Source: TMED14 sp963925545 (GTDB lineage Bacteria > Bacteroidota > Bacteroidia > Flavobacteriales > Schleiferiaceae). Taken from it: a stretch of 64,000 bases of DNA. The translations under genes and the position numbers were made by a program. Below, in pieces: positions 1-8,409 of this stretch; position 1 is the first letter of the stretch, and every line of letters starts with the position of its first letter. Location: positions 1 through 64,000 of the forward strand of contig CAWUSA010000003.1 in assembly GCA_963925545.1 (NCBI GenBank), read 5' to 3'. The notes under the pieces were generated by a model. That model was not told where the DNA came from, ran no database searches, and worked only from the letters and a program-made list of their open reading frames with translations.

Positions 1-23
1 AAGCGTGTTAGGGTTTTTATCTG

Positions 24-110
24 TAGAGAGGAAGGGATTCGAACCCTCGATAGAGTTGCCCCTATACCAGCTTTCCAGGCGGGCCCTTTCAACCACTCAG
101 GCACCTCTCC
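24..110 (-). tRNA. tRNA-Ser (anticodon GGA)
   Basis: Read on the minus strand this is an 87-base tRNA with a 7-bp acceptor (GGAGAGG paired with CCTCTCT, one G-U pair), a D-arm containing GAGTGGTTGAAAGG, the anticodon loop CTGGAAA (anticodon GGA, Ser UCC/UCU), a long class II variable arm, and the T-arm GAGGGTTCGAATCCC. The long variable arm and the anticodon together identify serine. The 3' CCA is not encoded (the following bases are CAG), so it would be added post-transcriptionally. The end could shift by one base. Confidence 0.95.
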
Positions 111-206
111 AAGGGCGGCAAATATACTCACAAAAGCCTGATAGGGAAGCGTCAAATTGGGGCATTCAATAGTCATGTGATGCATTGCGTTGCCGTAAAT
201 TGTGGC

Positions 207-785
207 ATGGATAATACCAAACTCATCAAAGACAGCTGGGGTAAAGCCCTTCCAATCTCAGCATACTTTGAAGACCTGTTGGCTGCTGTTCCTCACGAAG
301 GCAACCCCTACGATCAACACATTCCCATCAATCAACAACGAGTCAAACGGCTTGTTTCACGAATCAAGCTTACTGCTGAGACTGAGTCCGCTGCCATTCA
401 AGCAACAGCTAAAACCAAATGGCTTATTTTAACTGAGCATTGGTGTGGCGATAGTGCGCAAATTTTACCTGTCCAGGCTGCCATTGTTGCGGCAAGTCGT
501 GGCCGCATCGAGGCCCGGGTATTGTTCAGAGATGAAAACCTTGAACTGATGGAACAATTCCTGACCAATGGTGGCAGAAGCATTCCTAAAACCATCCTAC
601 TGGATGATGCATTCACAGTGAAGGGCTCATGGGGCCCTCGGCCAGAAGAAGCTACAGACCTTGTCAAGCGAATCAAATCTGATCCCGCCATTGCACACAC
701 CTATTCTCACGAACTCCACAAATGGTACGCAAAGGATCGGCAAATTGCCATCCAAAAATCCATCGTGAAATCGCTATTTATTTGA
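207..785 (+). CDS. Thioredoxin-fold protein with monothiol WCGDS site
   Basis: A 192-residue protein with a thioredoxin-like fold. The active-site region is W79-C80-G81-D82-S83, where CxxC has become CxxS, and the cis-proline segment RSIPKT lies near residue 127. This arrangement is typical of a cytoplasmic thioredoxin-family group (Thioredoxin_9-like) common in Bacteroidota. There is no signal peptide. With only one active-site cysteine it is unlikely to be an ordinary disulfide reductase; a monothiol or binding role is inferred. The ATG at 207 is chosen because an upstream ATG at 177 only adds ten residues unlike the family. It stands alone, ending three bases before the end of the convergent asparaginase gene, with no obvious terminator between them. 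Confidence 0.8.
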   Translation: MDNTKLIKDSWGKALPISAYFEDLLAAVPHEGNPYDQHIPINQQRVKRLVSRIKLTAETESAAIQATAKTKWLILTEHWCGDSAQILPVQAAIVAASRGRIEARVLFRDENLELMEQFLTNGGRSIPKTILLDDAFTVKGSWGPRPEEATDLVKRIKSDPAIAHTYSHELHKWYAKDRQIAIQKSIVKSLFI

Positions 786-787
786 AG

Positions 788-1828
788 CTAGTCAACCTTC
801 AAAGCCTTCCGCTCCCCACAGAGATTGTCAAGAAAGTGTTCTGTGAACTTGTGGCTGTCAAGCCCTTGGCCTAAAAGCCACATGGTCTTCACCAAGGTGG
901 CCTCCAAGGTCATGTCGCCTGCTGAAAGCACACTGGATTGTCGCATCATGTCAGACGCAGCATAATCTGGTTGAGACACGCCGCCATTTTTGCACTGAGA
1001 GGCGTTGATTAAAATCAACCCATTGTCCTGCGCTTCATGCAAAAGCTTGTTGAACCAAGGCTGATTAGGGGCATTGCCTGATCCGTAGGTTAGCATAACA
1101 ATGGCCTTGCGCTTGGCACCAGAAAATGCTGCACGCACAATGTCTTCATCCATGCCTGGGAACAGAGTGAGCACAGCCACCTTGGGATTGGTCTTTGTGG
1201 CTAAAGAGAATCCCTTGCCTATGCATGATGCCTGGCCATTCTGAATCAAGGCATCCTTGTCAACATGCAAGCTCACCCCTGCAATGGCTAGGGGTTCCCA
1301 GTTAGGGCTATCAAAGGCATCAAACGCCTGAGAAGACTTCTTGTAAACTCTGTTACCGCGGTAAAGCTTGTTCTCAAAATATACCGACACCTCTTGGATC
1401 GTTGCTTCGTTATCAGTCTGAAGCTGAGCCAGCTCCAATGCCGTCATCAAGTTTTCTCTAGCATCTGACCGCAGCACCCCAATGGGCAATTGGCTTCCGG
1501 TGAGAATGACTGGCTTACCCAGACCCATCAACATGAAGCTCAATGCACTGGCTGTGTAAGCCATGGTGTCCGTCCCGTGCAGGATCACAAAACCATGGTA
1601 ATCTTTGGATCTGGCTGAAATGGCCTCAGCAAGCAATGCCCAATGTGCTGGCTGAAAATCGCTGCTATCCATCGGATCCCATAGCTCCAACATGTCAACC
1701 TTAGCTTCCAATCGTTCGATCTCTGGCACCCGAGAGAGCAAGGCGTCAAAGTCAAATGGGCGAAGTGATCCTTCGTCATTTTGCACCATCCCAACCGTGC
1801 CTCCGGTGTATATCAACAGCAGATTCAT
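788..1828 (-). CDS. ansA: Type I L-asparaginase
   Basis: Cytoplasmic L-asparaginase of 346 residues, hydrolysing asparagine to aspartate and ammonia. The N-terminal TGGT (residues 8-11) carries the nucleophilic threonine, and HGTDTMA (84-90) is the second catalytic signature with its Thr-Asp pair. GSQLPIG and YGSGNAP are further family motifs. There is no signal peptide, which fits type I rather than the periplasmic type II enzyme. The start overlaps the tatD stop (ATGA at 1825-1828), so it is the last gene of a long minus-strand run and probably translationally coupled to tatD. Length is normal for the family. Confidence 0.93.
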   Translation of the reverse strand: MNLLLIYTGGTVGMVQNDEGSLRPFDFDALLSRVPEIERLEAKVDMLELWDPMDSSDFQPAHWALLAEAISARSKDYHGFVILHGTDTMAYTASALSFMLMGLGKPVILTGSQLPIGVLRSDARENLMTALELAQLQTDNEATIQEVSVYFENKLYRGNRVYKKSSQAFDAFDSPNWEPLAIAGVSLHVDKDALIQNGQASCIGKGFSLATKTNPKVAVLTLFPGMDEDIVRAAFSGAKRKAIVMLTYGSGNAPNQPWFNKLLHEAQDNGLILINASQCKNGGVSQPDYAASDMMRQSSVLSAGDMTLEATLVKTMWLLGQGLDSHKFTEHFLDNLCGERKALKVD

Positions 1829-2592
1829 GGCTGAAAGATACGCCGGGCATTGGCCGTTGTGATGGCGTCCACCTCCTCCAGGGTCATGTTGAGGTTGTCT
1901 GCAATGTGCGTCGCCACCAACTTGAGGTAAGATGACTCATTGCGCTTGCCACGATGGGGCGTGGGCGCGAGGTAAGGGCTGTCTGTCTCTAAAACCACAT
2001 GATCCAGGCCAATGTTTTGCAACACAGCTATCACTTGTGCGTTCTTGAAGGTCGTCACCCCACCAACACCAATACTCAATCCCATGTCAATGCATTCCTT
2101 TGCAATCTCGGTGGATGCCGTGAAACAGTGAAGCACCCCTTTCAGCTCAGGACAGGCACGCTTTCTAAGCACCTGCATCATTGGCTCCCAGGCATCTCTC
2201 ACATGCATGCTGAAGGGCTTGTTGTAGGTGATGGCCCAATCCAATTGCCTGTTGAGAGCAGCTATTTGGTCCGCTAAGCTGTCCTTGTCCCAGTAGAGGT
2301 CAAGACCTATCTCACCCACTGCAATGAACTGAGTGGGATCTGCCTTCCACATCGCCTCGTAGCGATCCAGTACAGCCATCCAATCGCCCTTCACGTCACA
2401 GGGGTGCAATCCCAGCATGAGTCTAATCTGATCAGGGAACTTTGCCTGAAGCGCCTGCATGCGAGGCAAGCTTTCCTCATCCACATTAGGCAAGAAGCAG
2501 TGGGTCACGCCAGCATCTCCTGCTCGTTCCATCACCGCGTCGATATCTGCCGCCAAACGGGGACTGTCCAAGTGGGTGTGGGTATCAATCAT
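1825..2592 (-). CDS. tatD: TatD-family metal-dependent hydrolase (DNase)
   Basis: A 255-residue TIM-barrel amidohydrolase-fold protein of the TatD family, which act as Mg-dependent DNases or exonucleases. The metal-binding DTHTHLD near residues 3-9, GEIGLD in the middle, the MHVRDAW segment and LETDSPYLAP near the C-terminus are the family landmarks. It starts three bases after the sucB stop and its stop overlaps the ansA start, so it sits between TCA-cycle and asparaginase genes in one transcription unit. The nuclease role is known from family members; no specific role follows from this context. Confidence 0.93.
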   Translation of the reverse strand: MIDTHTHLDSPRLAADIDAVMERAGDAGVTHCFLPNVDEESLPRMQALQAKFPDQIRLMLGLHPCDVKGDWMAVLDRYEAMWKADPTQFIAVGEIGLDLYWDKDSLADQIAALNRQLDWAITYNKPFSMHVRDAWEPMMQVLRKRACPELKGVLHCFTASTEIAKECIDMGLSIGVGGVTTFKNAQVIAVLQNIGLDHVVLETDSPYLAPTPHRGKRNESSYLKLVATHIADNLNMTLEEVDAITTANARRIFQP

Positions 2593-2595
2593 GAC

Positions 2596-3792
2596 TTACA
2601 GCTCAAGTGCTGTCTTCACGTCGTTGCCCATCAAAAGCTCCACCGGGTTTTCCAGGGCCTCTTTGATGGCAACCAAGGTGCCAACAGATTCACGTCCATC
2701 AATGATGCGGTGATCGTAGCTTAAGGCCACATACATGATGGGGCGAATGACAATTTCACCATTCACTACCATGGGTCGCTCAACAATGTTGTGCATGCCA
2801 AGGATGGCAGACTGGGGCGGATTGATGATAGGTGTTGACAGCATGGATCCAAAGACCCCGCCATTGGTGATAGTGAAGGTGCCACCGGTCATCTCATCAA
2901 TACTGATTTTACCATCCCTGACCTTGATGGCCAGCTGCTTAATGTCCTTTTCAACACCTGAAAAACTGAGTGAGGCGGCATCCCTGACCACGGGAACCAT
3001 GAGACCTTTAGGACCACTCACGGCAATGGAAATATCCACCGTATCAAAGGTTACTTGATCATCGCCATCAATCATGGCATTGACCGTTGGGTAAAGCTCC
3101 AGGGCCCGAGTTGTGGCTAATGTGAAGAAACTCATGAAGCCAAGTCCAACACCGTGTTTTGTCTTGAATTCCTCCTTGTATTTTGCGCGCAAATCCATGA
3201 TGGGCTTCATATCAACTTCATTGAATGTGGTCAACATAGCCGTCTCATTTTTCACCGTCACTAAACGCTTTGCAATCTTTCTTCGCAAAGAGCTCATGCG
3301 TTTTCTCGTGACATTGCTTGGATCACCAGAGCTGGCAGCTCCCATGGCGACCTTAGCCTGAGCAGCGTCTTCTTTGGTGATTCTGCCATCCTTTCCACTG
3401 CCAGTCACTGACAGGGGATCAATGCCCTTCTCTGCAAGGATCTTCTTAGCAGCTGGGGAAGCAATGCCTGCAGATTTGGTTGAGGTAGGTCCAGCCGTGG
3501 GCGCTGGGTTAGGAGCGGCCACAGGGGCACCTTGACTCTGGCCCTCAGGCGCTTTTGCTGATGTGTCAATCTTGCAGACCACCTGGCCCACAGCAACCAC
3601 CGAACCAGGCTCAACCAAGAGCTCAATGGTGCCAGACATCTCTGCTGGCAACTCCAAGGTGGCCTTGTCAGAATCAATCTCTGCAATGGCTTGGTCCTTG
3701 GTGACATAGTCACCAGTCTCAACCATCCAATCAGCGATTTCTACCTCAGAGATAGACTCGCCAGGCGAGGGAACTTTCATTTCAAGAATCAT
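2596..3792 (-). CDS. sucB: Dihydrolipoyllysine succinyltransferase, E2 of 2-oxoglutarate dehydrogenase
   Basis: E2 core of the 2-oxoglutarate dehydrogenase complex, 398 residues. Domain order is one lipoyl domain (residues about 1-75, lipoyl lysine K43 in DSDKATLE), an Ala/Pro-rich linker, a peripheral-subunit binding domain (about 107-145) and the catalytic acyltransferase domain (about 165-398). The catalytic His and Asp lie in YDHRIIDGR, H361 and D365. The neighbour immediately upstream is sucA (E1), 24 bases away, so the two are co-transcribed. The E3 gene is not in the window. Length is normal. Confidence 0.96.
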   Translation of the reverse strand: MILEMKVPSPGESISEVEIADWMVETGDYVTKDQAIAEIDSDKATLELPAEMSGTIELLVEPGSVVAVGQVVCKIDTSAKAPEGQSQGAPVAAPNPAPTAGPTSTKSAGIASPAAKKILAEKGIDPLSVTGSGKDGRITKEDAAQAKVAMGAASSGDPSNVTRKRMSSLRRKIAKRLVTVKNETAMLTTFNEVDMKPIMDLRAKYKEEFKTKHGVGLGFMSFFTLATTRALELYPTVNAMIDGDDQVTFDTVDISIAVSGPKGLMVPVVRDAASLSFSGVEKDIKQLAIKVRDGKISIDEMTGGTFTITNGGVFGSMLSTPIINPPQSAILGMHNIVERPMVVNGEIVIRPIMYVALSYDHRIIDGRESVGTLVAIKEALENPVELLMGNDVKTALEL

Positions 3793-3816
3793 GATGAGGG
3801 GCTTTGAGTGATGCGT

Positions 3817-6534
3817 TTATTGTTCAAATGTTTGGGTCACAACCGCACGCTGGATAGCCAGGGCGGCTTTATTGGACCCTGAGGCAGAAGCTGCTGACTC
3901 AACGGGAGCGACCAAGATCAATGGCACAGGGAATTTCCAGTTCATGAAGGTCCAAGCACCCATGTTAGCAGGCTCCTCTTGCGACCAAATAACGGCTGCC
4001 TTAGGGTACTGCTTCAATACCGACCGAATGGCCGCCAAGGGAAGAGGGTAAATCTGTTCCAAGCGAACCAAGGCTGTCCTTGTGTCCTTGATCTTCGTTC
4101 GTTCTTCAAGAAGCTCATAGTAGAGCTTGCCAGAGCAGAACACGACCCTATCAATGCCTTTGACCGGTAAGTCATCAGCAATCAATGGCTGGAACGTTCC
4201 TTCAGCAAAATCCTCCAAGGTTGAGGTGGCAGCTGGATGTCTAAGCAGGCTCTTAGGACTCATCACTACCAATGGCTTCCTGAAATTCTGATGCATCTGT
4301 CGGCGCAGCATGTGGTAATGGTTAGCTGGAGATGTCGTGTTGCAGACATACATGTTGTCATGTGCGCAAAGCTGAAGGAAGCGCTCCAGCCTGGCACTTG
4401 AGTGCTCTGCGCCTTGTCCCTCATAGCCGTGCGGCAACAAAAGCACCAAGCCATTTTGGGTTTTCCATTTGTCCTCAGCTGAGGCAATGAATTGGTCAAT
4501 CACAATTTGTGCGCCATTGGCAAAATCGCCAAACTGTGCCTCCCAGATAACCAAGGTGTCCGGGCTGGTCATGGCATAGCCATAATCAAAACCTAAGACG
4601 GCATACTCTGAAAGGTGGCTGTTGTAAATGGCGAATCGGCCAAGCTTTTCAGGGACTTGGTCCAACAGGCAGACATCTTCCTCTGAATTTTCAACCTTCA
4701 AAATCGCATGGCGATGAGAAAAGGTGCCACGCTCTACATCCTCACCGGATATTCTGACATGAAAGCCCTCTTGCAACAAGGTGCCGTAAGCCAGCATTTC
4801 ACCCATGCCCCAATCAATGGCATTGCTTTCAAAGGCCATGTCATGGCGCGCCTTCATCAGCTTGACCACCTTTTTGAAAAAAGTTTTGCCCTCAGGAAGG
4901 GTCGTTACTGCCTTTGCCACAGCCTTGAGTGCTTTCAAGCTGAACTTGGTGTTGGAAGGCAGCCATACATCGCCAGGCCTGGCGGCCGGGTAAGGCAACC
5001 ACACCTCTTCCATGAAGGGCACAATGACGTTTTTCTCAATGCCCTTGGCCTCATCGAAGTGACCCTCAAGCATGGACTTGAACTCCAAATCCATTTCCTT
5101 CACCAGGGTAGCGCCCGCCTGACCTTCTGCAATCAATTTGGCGTGATAAATCGCCAAAGGATTGGGGTGTTTAGCAATGGCTTTGTAAAGCTTTGGCTGC
5201 GTGAAACGCGGCTCATCACCTTCGTTGTGTCCATACTTCCTGTAACACAGCAAATCAATGAACACATTGCGCTGCCATTTTTGTCGGTACTCAATGGCAA
5301 AACGCATGGCATGAATCACTGCCTCCACATCATCCCCATTGACATGGAGAACGGGTGCAAGCACCACCTTTGCCACGTCAGTGCAGTACGTTGATGATCG
5401 GCCATCGATGTAATTGGTGGTGAAACCCACTTGGTTGTTGATGACTACATGGATAGTTCCTCCGGTGCCATAGCCGTCAAGTCGCTCCATTTGAACCACC
5501 TCATAAACCACGCCCTGGCCAGCCACGGCCGCATCACCATGAATAAGGATGGGCAATACCTTGTCTCGAGACCCCTCATGCTCGCCATTGCCCTTTGCTC
5601 GAGCAATGCCTTCCACCACAGGGTCCACTGCCTCTAGGTGCGATGGGTTGGGGGCCAAATTTATTTTCAGTCGCTTGCCATTGTTCAACAGTCGATCAGC
5701 TGTGAAACCCAGGTGGTATTTCACATCGCCATCGAAATTGTCATCCATGAATTCTTTGCCCGAAAACTCTGAAAACACCTGCGAAGCAGGCTTGCCCATC
5801 AAGTTGGTCAAAACATTGAGCCTGCCGCGATGAGCCATGCCAAGCACCACTTCCTCCACCCCGATTTCTGAGGCACGCTGAAGCATGAAATCCAAACCAG
5901 GAATCAAGGACTCCGCCCCCTCAATGGAGAAGCGCTTCTGCCCCACAAACTTGGTGTTCAAGAAGGACTCAAAGGCTACAGCCTCATTCAATTTTCTGAG
6001 CGTGTGACGCTTTTCATCCACCGTGAGTTTAGCCCGGTTGTCGTTGATGTGTATGCGGTCTTGAATCCAACTGATGACTTTGGGTCGCCTGCTGTACATG
6101 TACTCTATGCCAATGGATCCACAATAGATGGCCTCTAAATGCTCAATGATTTCACGCAAGGGTGCGGGGCCCGACATGCCTACGTTTACCGCAGCTTGGA
6201 AATGGCTGTTAAGATCCTCCTCTTTGAGGCCAAAGTTCCTGATGTTGAGATCTGGTTGGTAACTGCGACGCTCACGAACAGGGTTGGTCTTGGTGAACAA
6301 ATGGCCGCGGGTTCGGTAGTCATTGATCATGTCCAGGACGTCGAACTCCTTAAGCAGCTCCTCGGGCACCTGCTTGTCTTCAAGGTCCTCACTGTAGGTT
6401 GATTGAGAAAAATCGTAGCCTTGAAAAAAGCCACGCCAAGAGGGCTCAACGCCATCAGGGTTGTCAAGGTATTGTTCGTAAAGTTCTTCGATGAAAGCAC
6501 CGTGTGCAGAACCCAGAAAGGAAAAGCGATCCAT
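3817..6534 (-). CDS. sucA: 2-oxoglutarate dehydrogenase E1 component
   Basis: Thiamine-diphosphate-dependent E1 subunit of 905 residues, decarboxylating 2-oxoglutarate and passing the succinyl group to the SucB lipoyl arm in the TCA cycle. The N-terminal FLGSAHGAFIEELYEQYL segment, the HRGRLNVL motif, the TPP/Mg-binding region GDAAVAGQG followed by INNQVGF, and the C-terminal transketolase-like domain with SHRHA are all present. It is full length compared with other family members. It lies between a polyprenyl synthase gene (35 bases upstream) and sucB in a long minus-strand run. Confidence 0.97.
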   Translation of the reverse strand: MDRFSFLGSAHGAFIEELYEQYLDNPDGVEPSWRGFFQGYDFSQSTYSEDLEDKQVPEELLKEFDVLDMINDYRTRGHLFTKTNPVRERRSYQPDLNIRNFGLKEEDLNSHFQAAVNVGMSGPAPLREIIEHLEAIYCGSIGIEYMYSRRPKVISWIQDRIHINDNRAKLTVDEKRHTLRKLNEAVAFESFLNTKFVGQKRFSIEGAESLIPGLDFMLQRASEIGVEEVVLGMAHRGRLNVLTNLMGKPASQVFSEFSGKEFMDDNFDGDVKYHLGFTADRLLNNGKRLKINLAPNPSHLEAVDPVVEGIARAKGNGEHEGSRDKVLPILIHGDAAVAGQGVVYEVVQMERLDGYGTGGTIHVVINNQVGFTTNYIDGRSSTYCTDVAKVVLAPVLHVNGDDVEAVIHAMRFAIEYRQKWQRNVFIDLLCYRKYGHNEGDEPRFTQPKLYKAIAKHPNPLAIYHAKLIAEGQAGATLVKEMDLEFKSMLEGHFDEAKGIEKNVIVPFMEEVWLPYPAARPGDVWLPSNTKFSLKALKAVAKAVTTLPEGKTFFKKVVKLMKARHDMAFESNAIDWGMGEMLAYGTLLQEGFHVRISGEDVERGTFSHRHAILKVENSEEDVCLLDQVPEKLGRFAIYNSHLSEYAVLGFDYGYAMTSPDTLVIWEAQFGDFANGAQIVIDQFIASAEDKWKTQNGLVLLLPHGYEGQGAEHSSARLERFLQLCAHDNMYVCNTTSPANHYHMLRRQMHQNFRKPLVVMSPKSLLRHPAATSTLEDFAEGTFQPLIADDLPVKGIDRVVFCSGKLYYELLEERTKIKDTRTALVRLEQIYPLPLAAIRSVLKQYPKAAVIWSQEEPANMGAWTFMNWKFPVPLILVAPVESAASASGSNKAALAIQRAVVTQTFEQ

Positions 6535-6569
6535 GGAGTAAAATTAGTGACAAATCAAGGGCCAACAGC

Positions 6570-7565
6570 TTATTTCTCGCGCTGATAAATCCACAAGGCC
6601 ATGGCGCGCAGATCCTCAATTGCCAAATGCATGGATCCAGCCTCATCTAGGGCTTCAAGAGCAGATTGGTAATAGCTTTTCCTGAGGCTTTCCGCATGGT
6701 CAAGACTGCCCAGTGAACGCATGGCTTGACAAACAGCCTTCACGCGAAGCTCGTCTGTCAATCCTTCACCCGGCATGACCTGTCCATCAAGGCAGCCATT
6801 GAGGTGGATTTGCAGCACAGTTTGCTTTTTTTGAAGGATGTCACCACCCACTTGCTTACCAACAGTGGATGGATTTCCGAAGGCATCCAAAATGTCATCG
6901 TGAATTTGGAATGACATGCCAAGAGCCAAGCCAAATTGGTAAAGGGCTTGAGATTGGCTCGGTGACGCACCCGCGCAGAGCGACCCCATTTCCAGGGAAG
7001 CCCCTACCAAGACAGATGTTTTTTTTCGTATCATCTGCAGGTACTGTGCCTCAGAGATAGCCTCCAGGCCCTCATAGTCGATGTCCAGTTGCTGTCCTTC
7101 ACAAACCTCCAAGGCTGTGCGGTTAAACACCTTCATCACTGGCTGCATGACAGCCTGTGGGAGCTTAAGTAAGGCATCAAAGGCCATCACCATCATGGCA
7201 TCACCGCTGAGGATGGCAGAATTCTGTCCCCACTGCTCATGAACGGTGGTTTGCCCGCGACGCAGGGGCGCCTCATCCATGATGTCATCATGAATCAGGG
7301 TAAAATTGTGGAAGCGTTCCACTGCGTGGGCAGCGGGGAAGGCAGCAGATGCCGGCTTGCCAATTGCTTCAGCGGCCATCAAGGCTAACACGGGACGCAA
7401 CCGCTTGCCCTCCATGGACATGATGTAGCGCTGTGGCGCGTACAAACTGTCTGGTTGCCGGTTCCACTCAGGGTCGGAAAAATTGGACTCCAGGTCCTTC
7501 AAAAAGATTTGCCTGAGTCGCTTAATTGCCTGTGCTTCAATCTGGCTCATGTCAGCAGAGGTCAT
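6570..7565 (-). CDS. Trans-polyprenyl diphosphate synthase (FPP/GGPP type)
   Basis: Isoprenyl chain-elongating enzyme of 331 residues that condenses isopentenyl diphosphate onto allylic diphosphates. Both Asp-rich Mg-binding motifs are intact: DDIMD (93-97) followed by the LRRG segment, and DDILD (223-227). GKRLRP near 53-58 binds the substrate diphosphate. Product length cannot be set confidently from the sequence; short-chain (C15-C20) is likely given residues F88 and H85 ahead of the first motif, though this is inference. It overlaps the end of rmlA by 14 bases and precedes sucA. The products would feed menaquinone, undecaprenyl or carotenoid synthesis. Confidence 0.88.
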   Translation of the reverse strand: MTSADMSQIEAQAIKRLRQIFLKDLESNFSDPEWNRQPDSLYAPQRYIMSMEGKRLRPVLALMAAEAIGKPASAAFPAAHAVERFHNFTLIHDDIMDEAPLRRGQTTVHEQWGQNSAILSGDAMMVMAFDALLKLPQAVMQPVMKVFNRTALEVCEGQQLDIDYEGLEAISEAQYLQMIRKKTSVLVGASLEMGSLCAGASPSQSQALYQFGLALGMSFQIHDDILDAFGNPSTVGKQVGGDILQKKQTVLQIHLNGCLDGQVMPGEGLTDELRVKAVCQAMRSLGSLDHAESLRKSYYQSALEALDEAGSMHLAIEDLRAMALWIYQREK

Positions 7566-8409
7566 TCAAGTATTTGCCATAGCCGCTTTTCATCAAGGGC
7601 TTTGCCAATGCTTTGAGCTGAGTCGCATCGATGAACCCTTGGCGGTAGGCAATTTCCTCAATGCACCCAACTTTCAAGCCAGTACGTCGTTCCATGATTT
7701 GAACATATTGACCAGCCTCCATCAAACTTTCAAAAGTGCCCGTGTCCAGCCATGCTGTGCCTCGGTCCAAAATGCCTACATGCAAGTCACCATTCGCCAA
7801 ATAATGCTTGTTCACATCGGTGATTTCATACTCGCCACGGGCTGATGGCTGAATATTGGCAGCCACTTCCACCACTGAATTGTCATAGAAATACAAGCCA
7901 GGGACTGCGTAATTGCTCTTGGGCTCAGTAGGTTTTTCTTCAATGCTCAATGCCAGACCATCCTTGTCAAACTCCACCACACCATAGCGATCTGGATCAT
8001 TCACCGCGTAGGCAAAGACCACGCCACCTTGTGGATTGACGCTGTGTACCAGCAGGTTGCCCATCTGACTTCCATGGAAAATATTGTCGCCTAAAATCAA
8101 AGCCACAGAATCCTCGCCGATGAAGTCCTTGCCTATCACGAAAGCTTGTGCAAGTCCATTAGGTATTTCCTGAATTGCATACGAAAACTGGCAACCCAGC
8201 CTGCTGCCATCGCCCAACAATTGCTCAAACAAGGGAGCATCATGCGGTGTGCTGATGATGAGGATTTCGCGAATGCCTGCCTCCATCAATGTCGACAAAG
8301 GGTAGTAAATCATTGGCTTGTCATAGATTGGCATCAGCTGCTTGCTCACAGCGTGGGTCAATGGATGGAGTCTGGTGCCGGAACCGCCGGCAAGGATAAT
8401 GCCTTTCAT
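7552..8409 (-). CDS. rmlA: Glucose-1-phosphate thymidylyltransferase
   Basis: A 285-residue nucleotidyltransferase making dTDP-glucose, the first step of dTDP-rhamnose and related deoxysugar synthesis. The N-terminal GGSGTRLHPLT (residues 8-18) is the nucleotide-binding loop, followed by KQLMPIYDKPMIYYPLS. LGDNIFHG and the C-terminal RGTAWLDTGTF and VGCIEEIA segments are family landmarks, and the length is that of the short RmlA form. No rmlB, rmlC or rmlD is nearby, so the pathway partners must be elsewhere. Its start overlaps the upstream RND gene's stop (ATGA at 8406-8409). Confidence 0.95.
   Translation of the reverse strand: MKGIILAGGSGTRLHPLTHAVSKQLMPIYDKPMIYYPLSTLMEAGIREILIISTPHDAPLFEQLLGDGSRLGCQFSYAIQEIPNGLAQAFVIGKDFIGEDSVALILGDNIFHGSQMGNLLVHSVNPQGGVVFAYAVNDPDRYGVVEFDKDGLALSIEEKPTEPKSNYAVPGLYFYDNSVVEVAANIQPSARGEYEITDVNKHYLANGDLHVGILDRGTAWLDTGTFESLMEAGQYVQIMERRTGLKVGCIEEIAYRQGFIDATQLKALAKPLMKSGYGKYLNDLC

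Noticed and set aside
4708..5394. Long open frame of 228 codons opposite sucA
   Set aside because: It is antisense to a fully conserved sucA region, has no family resemblance and reflects codon bias of the real gene.
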